Below are positions 54,171 through 62,843 of a stretch of DNA of 64,000 bases, one piece after another. Origin of the DNA: Choristoneura fumiferana. Lineage: Eukaryota > Arthropoda > Insecta > Lepidoptera > Tortricidae. Location of the stretch: positions 11,084,530 to 11,148,529 of the forward strand of contig NC_133491.1 of NCBI RefSeq assembly GCF_025370935.1, written 5' to 3'. Below the pieces are notes generated by a model that worked only from the letters and a program-made list of their open reading frames with translations, did no database searches and was not told where the DNA came from. Numbering within the stretch: position 1 is the stretch's first letter; every line of letters starts with the position of its first letter. The position numbers and the translations under genes are program-made.

Positions 54171-55337
54171 CCGTTACTTTGCGCCCTTTCTCGGCACGTG
54201 CTTTCGTCAGCCTTGGCTCTGGCAACCCTAGAGATGGGTAATTAGGGAGCCCGCGGCTTCGGGTAAATAGCCAGCATCGCCTTGGCTGCCTTCACCTTTC
54301 GCGAGAAAAAATGTAACGGGGTAATGACGCGAATACCATACAGCATAGAATAGAGCAGTGGTTCCGAACCTAAAGGGGTAATTACCCCGCGGGGGTAAAT
54401 CAGCTATTCTCTGGGGGTATTAAATAACCTAATAATTAAGACCTAATCTAATTAAATACCTAGCTAAATGGTAAAAAATAAAAAATGATAGATCGCCGCT
54501 CAGTAAGTACCTACCACACGTGGCATCTCTTTCTAGATGTTATTTTTACTTATTCCATTGTTAAAAAAAAAAACATTGTTAGACTGGTTTTAAATGTTCA
54601 AAGTATTTTTGTGATTAATAAAGATATTTTTATTTGCTTGCTTGCATTTTATTAAATTTTAAGGGGGAGGGGGGTGTAAATTCAGTTTTCGCAGAAGGTC
54701 ATACGGGTAACAATATTAATAAAAAGGTAAGGAACCACTGGAATAGAGGTATATAAAATACGCCTATTTTGATGTTTTCCTGCGTGCATGATGCGTTAAG
54801 TCAGTTAGGAATTATGACGAATACCTACGAGTATGCTCTGTTTCTACGTCAGGCGAAAAAACGAACATTGAAGAGTACATTTGGTCCGGCGCACTTTTTT
54901 TATCATTTGCTCTTAATTTTTAATTTGTATTTTCAAAGTACGGGCTGTTAGTGGTCAAAAACAATAAAACTTGTTGTATCATGTTTTGGAATGACATTTA
55001 GAGATACATGCGAAAGGTTGCCTATAGGATTTTTTTTACCTGCCTTAGAAACATAGTGTATGTGACCACTTTCTTTTTCGCTTCTTTGTAAGAAAGAAAA
55101 AACCCCAAAAGATTGTAAATTTAAACACATTGATGACAGGTAAGATGAGCTGAGATTATGGCTACCTACTTACTTATCAAAGTGGGAATAAAAGTTGTAA
55201 TCAATACAAAAAAAGTTGTTGCATTTTAGTGTTTTTATTTTATTTGATAAGCTTCTTAAAAGGATCTTTTTTGTACCTAGCGAAAAAAAAAGGTTTGTAG
55301 ATCGTTTATAAGTGTAGTCTGTAGAAACATGATGGAA
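54171..55337 (+). repeat. Duplicated segment, copy 1 (at least 1.16 kb)
   Basis: Collinear with 62844-64000 at about 97%: a few dozen substitutions and a handful of small indels, the largest near 54807-54830 and 54910. It carries a nested hAT MITE at the same place in both. The homology begins exactly at the gap edge in copy 2 and ends at the window edge, so true limits are unknown. No gene is contained. Confidence 0.93.
54356..54740. mobile_element. hAT-like MITE in duplication copy 1
   Basis: 385 bp. TIRs CAGTGGTTCCGAACCT and AGGTAAGGAACCACTG (imperfect). Perfect 8-bp target duplication GAATAGAG at 54348-54355 and 54741-54748. Inner symmetry: GGGGTAATTACCCCGCGGGG. The CAGTGGTTC...AACC start is shared by many animal hAT (Charlie-like) elements. 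Confidence 0.9.
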
Positions 55338-56212
55338 AAAAAATCTATTCTCTTTACCAGATGTTAAAAAAGATTGATTCCATTTCATATCCGCAGTACA
55401 TTTGGATTGAATTTTCGGACGGAAATTAAATTTCCGAACGAATTTTTGATAAAGCACCGTGAAAGGAGACTGTTTTTGAAGCGTGATACGAATTTTGGAA
55501 CTTCATTTGTTTTGCTTTCGCGAATACATTCGAAGTTCAAAAATCACAGCAAAACGGGAAAAGTAGGTACAAATATAGTTAGCAACCTGACACTAGAGGA
55601 GACGATTCACGATCGTTCATCCACCATTACCTCTCATATTTCGTTTTCTAGATTTTTTTTACCGCACAACGGCAAAACCTACTAGACACTGGCAAAATTG
55701 TCCTCCAATGGACAGAGCCATATTTTTCTAAAAATCTAATCTAACCTGACACTACTCGTCATAATAATAATTATTATATCATTGATATTGATAACCAGTT
55801 GCTTTATTTTATTTATTCAATGCAAACAAGCCCTTGAATCGACTTCGATGTTAACAAAAAACTTAATTAGGTACACGAATTTTGTTGTCCTCTTGATAGC
55901 CCAAACTAGAATTCCAAAAAGACATTAACAAGGTCATTCAGGACTTACGGGGAGCCAATTAACGCCAGGTGGTCTTTACTTCTTCACTTTTGATATTAAA
56001 ACTAGTTTAGAAGACGGATCTGCATAGGCAAATTAAATACGTAATATTTTTTTGCCATCTTGTTAGTTAATGGAATGAAACCATGTTCTTTCTAAAGGAC
56101 TTGGCCGTAGATTAATGACGTTTGCGCCCATTTCGTTTTTTAAACTATGGCACGAAATAAGTAATAGAACAAGTAGCTATGGTATCAATTAAAAATGTTA
56201 GCAGTTTTGCTA
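55338..56212. other. Non-coding; weak relative of the 40.6 kb inverted repeat
   Basis: At 55683-55745 GACACTGGCAAAATTGTCC and GGACAGAGCCATATTTTT echo GACACTGGCGAAATTGTC and GGACAGAAAAGCCATATTTT inside the long inverted repeat. A 103-codon frame at 55374-55685 is not recognised. Confidence 0.45.
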
Positions 56213-56225
56213 CAGATGGCGCTAG
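56213..56225 (+). promoter_or_regulatory. CTCF-like motif
   Basis: CAGATGGCGCTAG contains the AGATGGCGC core of insect CTCF sites. It stands alone, so chance or a repeat-borne word is possible. Confidence 0.3.
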
Positions 56226-56261
56226 TTTGTTTAATGAGAATATTTTTTTATTCGTTAGCTA

Positions 56262-56490
56262 GCTTTTGCCCGCGGCTTCGCCCGCGTGTAATTCGGTTAT
56301 CGCGCGCTGTTCCCTCGGCAACTGAGCATTTTTCCGGGATAAAAAGTAGCCTATGTCACTCTCTGGCCAATAAATTATCGCTATGTCAAAAATCATGTCA
56401 ATCCATCGCTCCGTTTCGCCGTGAATGACGGACAAACACATAAACGTACATACACACACACACTTTCGCATTTATAATATTAGTACCTAT
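56262..56490 (+). repeat. Rep-J, best-preserved copy
   Basis: CTAGCTTTTGCCCGCGGCTT, CGCCCGCGTG, GGGATAAAAAGTAGCCTATG, ATCGCTCCGTTTCGCCGTGA, and end CACACTTTCGCATTTATAAT, ATTAGTACCTATGGA. In reverse it starts TC (TCCAT...) and ends CTAG after a GC-rich stem (CGCGG/CCGCG), which resembles a Helitron 3' end; this is suggestive only. Confidence 0.85.
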
Positions 56491-56599
56491 GGATTTTGAT
56501 CATTGATGAACTCACTTCATCTTGATTTATATATATTTCAAACATTCTTAATTTTCACGCATCTTTTGTTGTTCTAACTTTCTTCTTTCTTTATTGTTA

Positions 56600-56815
56600 T
56601 AGTAGCCGTTGCCCGCGATTCGCGTAGAATTATATTTAGGAACTACGCCAATTTCCGGGATAAAAACTTATTCTATATTCTTCCCCGGGACTCAAACATC
56701 AAATCAATATACCGAATTTCATCTAAATCGGTTGCTGAACCGACCTGAAAAGGTAACAAACAAACAAATGAACTTAGAAAATTTCGCATTTATATGTTAG
56801 TGCGATGGGTTAGAC
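56600..56815 (+). repeat. Rep-J diverged copy
   Basis: TAGTAGCCGTTGCCCGCGAT, TTCCGGGATAAAAACTTATT, ACCGAATTTCATCTAAATCG, GAAAATTTCGCATTTATATG. Confidence 0.7.
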
Positions 56816-56915
56816 AAAAATGACTGCCGTGTAATGACAAAACACGCAGTTACAGTGTTTTGTGGTAACACTGTTAAATTAGCTTTTTAGACCCTAATCT
56901 ATATATACATACTTA

Positions 56916-57070
56916 CCCCCTTATTCATAAACGACAATCAAACCTATTTTAGTTAAAATGCCGCTAAAATTCGTTTGTCCTTATCTGTCACTTCGACATT
57001 TGTATTTGTTAGAAAGAGACAAAGCATTTGTTAGTTAACATAGGCTTGTTAAGTTTTATGAATAAGGGGG
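56916..57070. mobile_element. PIF/Harbinger-like MITE, copy 2
   Basis: 155 bp, flanked by TTA (56913-56915; 57071-57073). Reverse complement of 26727-26881, differing at about one base. The near-identity implies recent mobility. Confidence 0.92.
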
Positions 57071-57073
57071 TTA

Positions 57074-57704
57074 GAGTATACCGATCTTCTACCAATAACA
57101 TTGAAAAACTTCATTAAAATTTACACTGTAACTCTTAAAACCCAGGATCCTGATTCGACTAAACACTGTATCTCCTCCAGATACCGTGTTTTGCCAAAAC
57201 AAAACTTACCTTTTCTTCAACCAGTACCTGACGTTACAGTGTTTTGTCGTAATAATCACACAATAAATTTGGAGCGAGTGTTTTGATTTTTAAAGTCTTT
57301 GTTCACTGTAAATCACAATTTCTTCATTTTTAACGTGTTTTTGTTTAAAAATGTATGGAAAAAAGTATAAATCTTATATCATGTTTCTTTGTACACAATT
57401 AGTAGCATATTATTTATAATTTATCCAGTAATTAAAATCGGATGAATATTGACGGGTTCGTGGCCAATTAAAGAAGAAAAAAGTTTTTTGCGATTTCTGA
57501 ACAACAAAAAAAAAAATGAAAAGACAACACAGAACAGTTGAACAGTTTTTTTTTTAGTTACAGTTTTTTGTCATGACACGGCAGAGGAGTGGTAAAATTC
57601 GATAACTACTGCACTAACTAAGCAACTTTGTTCTCAGTTCTTTGTTGAAGTCCGAGGTATTCTTATAAAGTGAAAAAATACATAGTTGCCGCGGGATAAT
57701 GATA
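57074..57704. other. Non-coding, nothing recognised
   Basis: AT-rich with poly-A and poly-T runs. Confidence 0.5.
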
Positions 57705-57785
57705 AAAGGGGGGATGCCTATGTCCCACAATGGACGTTCTACTGCTGATATGATGATGATGATGATAATGATGATGATGACGGGT
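57705..57785 (+). repeat. RTE/SINE 3' end with (GAT)n tail
   Basis: GGGGATGCCTATGTCCCACA, ATGGACGTTCTACTGCTGA, then TATGATGATGATGATGATAA. Confidence 0.55.
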
Positions 57786-57789
57786 AAAA

Positions 57790-57828
57790 GAATTCTTTGC
57801 AGGCGAAGTCACGAGGAAAAGCTAGTAA
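57790..57828 (-). repeat. Rep-J terminal fragment
   Basis: GCAGGCGAAGTCACGAGGAA, AAGCTAGT: reverse-sense Rep-J end. Confidence 0.4.
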
Positions 57829-58544
57829 TTAATAATTAGACTACCCGCTACTCGTGCACATGGCCGTTCTGACACAGAAACCCTAGTTGTATAAAATACT
57901 GAACTATTTAAGCTTAGTTTTCGCCAAATCTAGCTCTAACTCGGATTCTCGAACATTCTGGCGAGCGTAACCAGCAGAGCATGCAAGCTTGTAAGATTTT
58001 GGCGGCAAGGCTGCGCGCCTAGTATGGCGATCACCTGCGCACGCGACACCTGCCGCGCATCTGACACAGATGCCCAATAGTGCGGACACCATGGAGTATC
58101 GATAGGCTGTCGTTGTTTTATTATCACAGGCTAAAAAAATGGGTAGACGACAGGATAAAACAGTAATTTTGTAGACGCAACTTTAGCAGAAAAAAAAACA
58201 TTTTTTCTCTGAAAACCAGACAAATTTTCAATTAAATGCGAAATTTGATTTTTAGTTGCTCTAAAATAAATAGCAGGTAAGTCGATTGACTAGCCAAAGG
58301 AGTGACGTCATAAGTAGCTATTGTCACACAATGTCAATGGGAGAGTCATATTTTAACAGATCATAAAAAATACATACGTTAATTGTTGGTGCCATCATTC
58401 CTATTGTCATAATGTTTAATTTTAAGAGATAAGTACTAATATAATGTGTGATGCGTACATACGTAGTTCTAGTTTGACATAAATGATTAGTAACATTGCA
58501 AACATTTTTCTAATAAAGTGTATCACAGATGTCTCCTATGTTAC
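57829..58544. other. Non-coding, nothing recognised
   Basis: Overlapping minus frames at 57904-58127 over a GC-richer patch; not recognised as protein. Confidence 0.45.
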
Positions 58545-58645
58545 AGGACAGAATAACTGATTGACCCAGATATATGGAATATCAATATAACATCAGTATC
58601 ACAAAGGTTCCACTTTGTTACGCAAATCAGTTTCTTTGACTGTAC
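58545..58645. mobile_element. Rep-G MITE, short copy
   Basis: ACAGAATAACTGATTGACCC on the left, ATCACAAAGGTTCCACTTTG and CAGTTTCTTTGACTGTA on the right. Confidence 0.6.
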
Positions 58646-59370
58646 AGGTAAGTTTAAGTTTTACATCGCAAACAGCAGTCACACCCTCAGAACGAAACAG
58701 ACTCAGATCGTTTTTTTTTTCAATAATAAACTTTGTACTAAAACAACCAGTTCAGTTTGAAAAACGAGATTATGTCAGAACAAGCCACTTCAATTTTACA
58801 GGTGAGAAGTATCGACATAATTTCTATCGACATCGTCCCTGCCCCACTCGGCGCTTCACATCTCAAAGCAAGTGATGAATGCGCTTTACAGACCACAAAG
58901 TGGCTAATTAATATCTACAATACAGTTAAAGCGATGGAAGCGCTGACCTGCCTACACCCATTAATATACTATGACATTGAATACAATGTATGAGCATAAG
59001 GAAAGGTGACACATAATACGGCGCAGAAGCTATGTGTTGTTATTGGGAATTTAGCCACGGTAAGCTTACGTTAAACCTGTTCGTTTGTATGGATCTTTAA
59101 AATGCATACAATTAATGTTCCCTATTTGATAACGCGTAACATTTACACATAACATTTAATCTTCTAAGTCGAATGCACCGCTGAATCCGCGGACGAGATT
59201 TTTGTTTAGAGAATACACATGCATTAGTTTACGGAGGTAAACCGCGTGGTCACAATTAAAGTCCGCTTTTTTAATCTAAGATTTAAAAAAAAAACTTAGA
59301 TTAAGGATGACACTTCTATACAGTTTGGTTAGCAGTTAACTCGGAGTTACATATAAAAATAAAATGTTAA
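58646..59370. other. Non-coding; small hairpin
   Basis: TTAATCTAAG and CTTAGATTAA flank an A-run near 59270-59305. No gene. Confidence 0.5.
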
Positions 59371-59373
59371 CTG

Positions 59374-59498
59374 CAGGGCTACTACACAACTCGAAACTCG
59401 AAGTTCGTGTCGTGCGGTCCCTCTGATAATTATACTATTTAATACGAGAGCGAGAGGTACGATACGAACTTCGAGTTTCGAGTTTCGAAGTAGCCCTG
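59374..59498. mobile_element. TIR MITE, 125 bp
   Basis: Ends CAGGGCTACTACACAACTCG and TTTCGAAGTAGCCCTG. CTG flanks both sides (59371-59373, 59499-59501), a possible 3-bp target duplication. Inner pair AACTCGAAGTTCGTGTCGTG / GTACGATACGAACTTCGAG. Confidence 0.8.
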
Positions 59499-59504
59499 CT
59501 GGTC

Positions 59505-59617
59505 CGCGTAAGCTAGCTCTCAAACAGATGGACCAATTTCGAAGCGGTTTTTTTACGTGAAAGCGTCATTGAACTTTGAAACGACAATGGCGAGAATTTT
59601 GAACTGTTCTAAGTTGA
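59505..59617 (+). repeat. Rep-I fragment
   Basis: AGCTAGCTCTCAAACAGATG, GACCAATTTCGAAGCGG, TTTACGTGAAAGCG, AATTTTGAACTGTTCTAAG: Rep-I order as at 43.3 kb. The word TTCTAAGTTG appears again at 60032, beyond the TIR element. Confidence 0.6.
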
Positions 59618-59999
59618 ATATATTGACCCGGATAACTAACGTTTTAAATCGAGTTTAAGTGACGAGTGGTGAGAGTGGTTGGACGGTACCTCCGAGTTGG
59701 AAAACGGTGTTAAATACTCGTGCTGCGTCATCGGTGTGTGTGAACGTACCTTTGCAGAGCGATGTTGTTAGTGTTGTGTGCTACCCTACATTTGACAGTT
59801 GTAATGATGATGAAAACGCGGGTAGTTGTGTGCCGGTGTCAGTTTCGTCGGGTAGTCGCGCGATCAGAGCGGCGGCGCGCAGTGCGCGTGTTGCAGCAGC
59901 CGCTGAGTCGCGTTGCTCCAAAGACGAAGGTCTACGGATTAGCCCGAAACATGTTGAGCTAAACTCGATTTAAGACGTTAGTTATCCGGGTCAATATAT
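59618..59999. mobile_element. TIR element with 40-bp ends, GC-rich core
   Basis: Arms 59618-59657 and 59960-59999 differ at one of 40 bases (outer word ATATATTGACCCGGATAACT). The 302-bp core is CpG-rich and holds a 104-codon plus frame ending in the right arm, with an alternate 66-codon frame. Neither looks like a known transposase. Most likely a non-autonomous DNA element carrying captured or eroded sequence. Confidence 0.85.
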
Positions 60000-60602
60000 G
60001 AGTGAGTCTCACGGTAGTTTCATGTTCAAAATTGTTCTAAGTTGGTTAGGATGCCTTTACAATCGCCTTCATTCTTGCACAAAACACCCAATAATCCTCC
60101 GCTATTTCATCACGAATTTTTGCATTCGCAATTCAATATCAAAACCGGCAGTTCTAATCTCTACAGCTTTTGTAAACAAACTCGTTATCACTTCCTACCT
60201 GTTTGCTGCGTTTGGCGACTGATACCAGTGTTGGAGTTATCTATTTACTTACACTGAAAGCACTTTTTCCCTCCCGAAAATAGTAAAAGACGCCGTGGAT
60301 TTGATAAGAATGGCGCGCCATTCACGCGGGAGCCTTTGCAAACAATTATTAAGCTCTAGTTACACTTCGGAGATAGCGGGCCCGACTACGACCAACTGGC
60401 CGTACGAAGGACTAATTTGTTCATTGCTGACTAAATACTAATACCGCGTAGTGGTTAATTGGCGATGACCGCAATGTATTTCGAAAACGCTACCGCGTCG
60501 CTGCCCGGCGAGGTCTGGAGGCATTCATTGAATGCTTATTTACGTTTGAAGTGTATAGGCTGTTGATCATGCGGTATCGATGTATTGAAGTGAGATAAGT
60601 TA
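60000..60602. other. Non-coding, nothing recognised
   Basis: Overlapping frames at 59998-60257 are not recognised. Confidence 0.45.
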
Positions 60603-60639
60603 GTCATGGGCAGAGTAATTGTATGGTATGCCTTGTGTG

Positions 60640-60730
60640 CAAGGATTGCAATCCAGCAGCATTTTCAGTCCAGCTGGATTTGTGCAAGATTGGCCCGAAT
60701 CCAGCTGGATCCAGCGCGGATCCAGCAAAA
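60640..60730. repeat. Cluster of ATCCAGC words
   Basis: AATCCAGCAGC, GTCCAGCTGGATT, ATCCAGCTGGATCCAGCGCG and GGATCCAGCAAAATATGG lie within 90 bp; CTGGATCCAGCAAGTAAAA returns at 61331. They may be the subterminal repeats of an unrecognised element of about 0.7 kb (60.6-61.35 kb). GTCATGGGCAGAGTAATTG sits just outside. Confidence 0.45.
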
Positions 60731-60994
60731 TATGGAATCAAAATTAAAAAATACATGATTTAATTATTTTTTTGTTTATTTATTCATTTAAGCTTTTTAA
60801 TACTACAAACTACTAAAATAAAAACCTTTATTCATTTAGTGGCAACTATATCAATTTTGGTTTGGTTCTTTGAGATCAAAATAATTGACTTCAAATTAGT
60901 ACAATTTCAGTATTATGTTTTATAAAGTAAAAAAAAAATGAATACAACTCCAAAGACAATGCCTTTAAGGAATTTCTAAATAATTTTCATCATC

Positions 60995-61095
60995 ATCATG
61001 TCAGCTGAAAAACGTCCACTGCTGGACATAGGCCTCCCCCAAGGCTCTCCACTCAGGCCGGTCTTGTGCTTTCCTCATCCACCGCGCATCCTTCG
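60995..61095 (-). pseudogene. RTE LINE 3' end
   Basis: Minus strand encodes ARWMRKAQDRPEWRALGEAY, VQQWTFFS and stop, then GATGATGATGA. This is the RTE ORF terminus in good condition. Confidence 0.85.
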
Positions 61096-61165
61096 CGCGG
61101 TACGCCTCCAACAAGATGGAGCGATGACCTAGTTAAGATCGCGGGAGCGCGGTGGATGCGGAATA
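61096..61165 (+). pseudogene. RTE LINE, inverted segment
   Basis: Plus strand encodes PPTRWSDDLVKIAGARWMR, the segment immediately upstream of where the minus-strand copy begins. The inverted partner of a twin-primed insertion. Confidence 0.8.
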
Positions 61166-62514
61166 AGTTTCATAGTTATTTTTAATTTTAATCTAATTTT
61201 CTGCTAGCTAGTGTAGTGCGCTGTGCGATTGAATGGCAACGTCGCGCTGTTTAGGCGGCTGCTTTAAAGATATAGAGTAACTAATTTCCAATTACATTGA
61301 TACGTTTGCGTTGCGTTTGCGTTTACGGTATGCTGGATCCAGCAAGTAAAAAGAAAATGATTTTAAAGATTTATTGGTTGCTCTTGACAAATTAATGTTT
61401 CCATACATTGGTCGATGTTCAAAGTGTATACAGCCCTGAAGGAATGACCTCATCATGAATTAAAAAAAACGATGAAACTACGTCTCGGCAGGAGTATTCC
61501 AGAATCAGAAGCATTCGAAAACTTAATGCGTAGTTCATTTCCAAATTATTCAGGGTGACTGCACCAATCATGGACATGTTAAGCACAGTAGTACGCAGTA
61601 ATGAACAGCAAGAATTAAATGCCTTATAGCTCACCATTCATGAACTTTACTAGTTATGATCATCAGTTACCTACTGAACATTAGTGTTCTTAGTTTAAAA
61701 AATAAGGTTCGTTTAGTTAAAATTTGAATTAACGGAAAAAAAACATTATTGGTTGTTGTCCGTTACTGGTGCCATCATCACCTACCTATTTCAAACGATT
61801 GCCGTTCCGGTATTAAAAATTCGTATGTGTACACAAATAAACGTACCGCCGTTCTCACATGTTTTAATTAAGCGCTCCATTTTCAAAAATTAAAAGCAAA
61901 GCTAGTGCCGATAGAGATGTTATTTTGTTTGAGCAGCTGGCTGAATAAAGTCTATGATTTAGAAAAAAAGGTACCAAGAGACACTTTTTGCTATAATAGA
62001 AAGTCACCCAAACGGTTTAAGATGCATGTGATAGGTTCTTTGCAGTCGCTTAGCTCCTTTTGGTTTGAATTTTTCTATATTTGCCAGTACTAGTTCCGGC
62101 AGATCTGTGTCGGTGTGTGTCAACAGTAATTGTGCACACATGCAGTCGTTAACGGCTTTGTTTCTTGTTTACTTAACTTTGTAAATTAATTCGAGGATGT
62201 GCGCCTAGCCGTTATTGCAGACTAACGTTTCGGTGTTTAAGATTTCTATCGAGTGTACTGAGATTCTTAATCATTATTTTACTTCTGTACTGTGATGTTT
62301 AATCATTTTCAAGTTTGTATAGTTACTGAGTCCACTTTTTACGAACAACGCGAAGAATCAACTTATATGTCCATTTCAAAATCCCAATTCTCACAATTTG
62401 CCTTATTTACTGTAATATGCGAATTAGGTACTAACGCTTTTAAAAGCCATTTTCTGTTTTCCTTGTAGTAGCCAATTCTCAGGCACCTTTATATTCTTCA
62501 TAATATCTATGACG
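61166..62514. other. Non-coding, nothing recognised
   Basis: Apart from CTGGATCCAGCAAG at 61331, no feature. Confidence 0.5.
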
Positions 62515-62743
62515 GCGGCCGATCGTAAAAAGCGGCGTTTCATGATATGCCTAGGAATTTCATGATCTGCCTGAACTAGCCAAATCATGAAATGGCAGCG
62601 TTTCATGATATGCCTAGGAATTTAATGATCTGCCTAAACGTCACTAGGCAAATCGTTAAACAGTGAGTTTTGAACGATATGGCGGATGTCCCTTAGCCAA
62701 TTCATGAAATGGCGCCATTTAACGATATGCCTAGGAATTTCGT
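62515..62743. repeat. Rep-K palindrome-rich repeat, copy 2, cut by gap
   Basis: GGCGGCCGATCGTAAAA start, then GTTTCATGATATGCCTAGGA, ATTTCATGATCTGCCTGAAC, CCAAATCATGAAATGGC, CACTAGGCAAATCGTTAAAC and CCATTTAACGATATGCCTAG. It follows 27.54-27.75 kb closely but lacks the 38-bp palindrome and central block. It runs into Ns. Confidence 0.85.
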
Positions 62744-62843
62744 NNNNNNNNNNNNNNNNNNNNNNNNNNNNNNNNNNNNNNNNNNNNNNNNNNNNNNNNN
62801 NNNNNNNNNNNNNNNNNNNNNNNNNNNNNNNNNNNNNNNNNNN
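62744..62843. other. Assembly gap, exactly 100 N
   Basis: A run of exactly 100 N, the usual placeholder for a gap of unknown length. Frames crossing it are meaningless. Confidence 0.99.

Noticed and set aside
59659..59973. 104-codon ORF as a novel host gene
   Set aside because: It sits wholly between 40-bp inverted ends, so element core is the simpler explanation; kept only as a finding.
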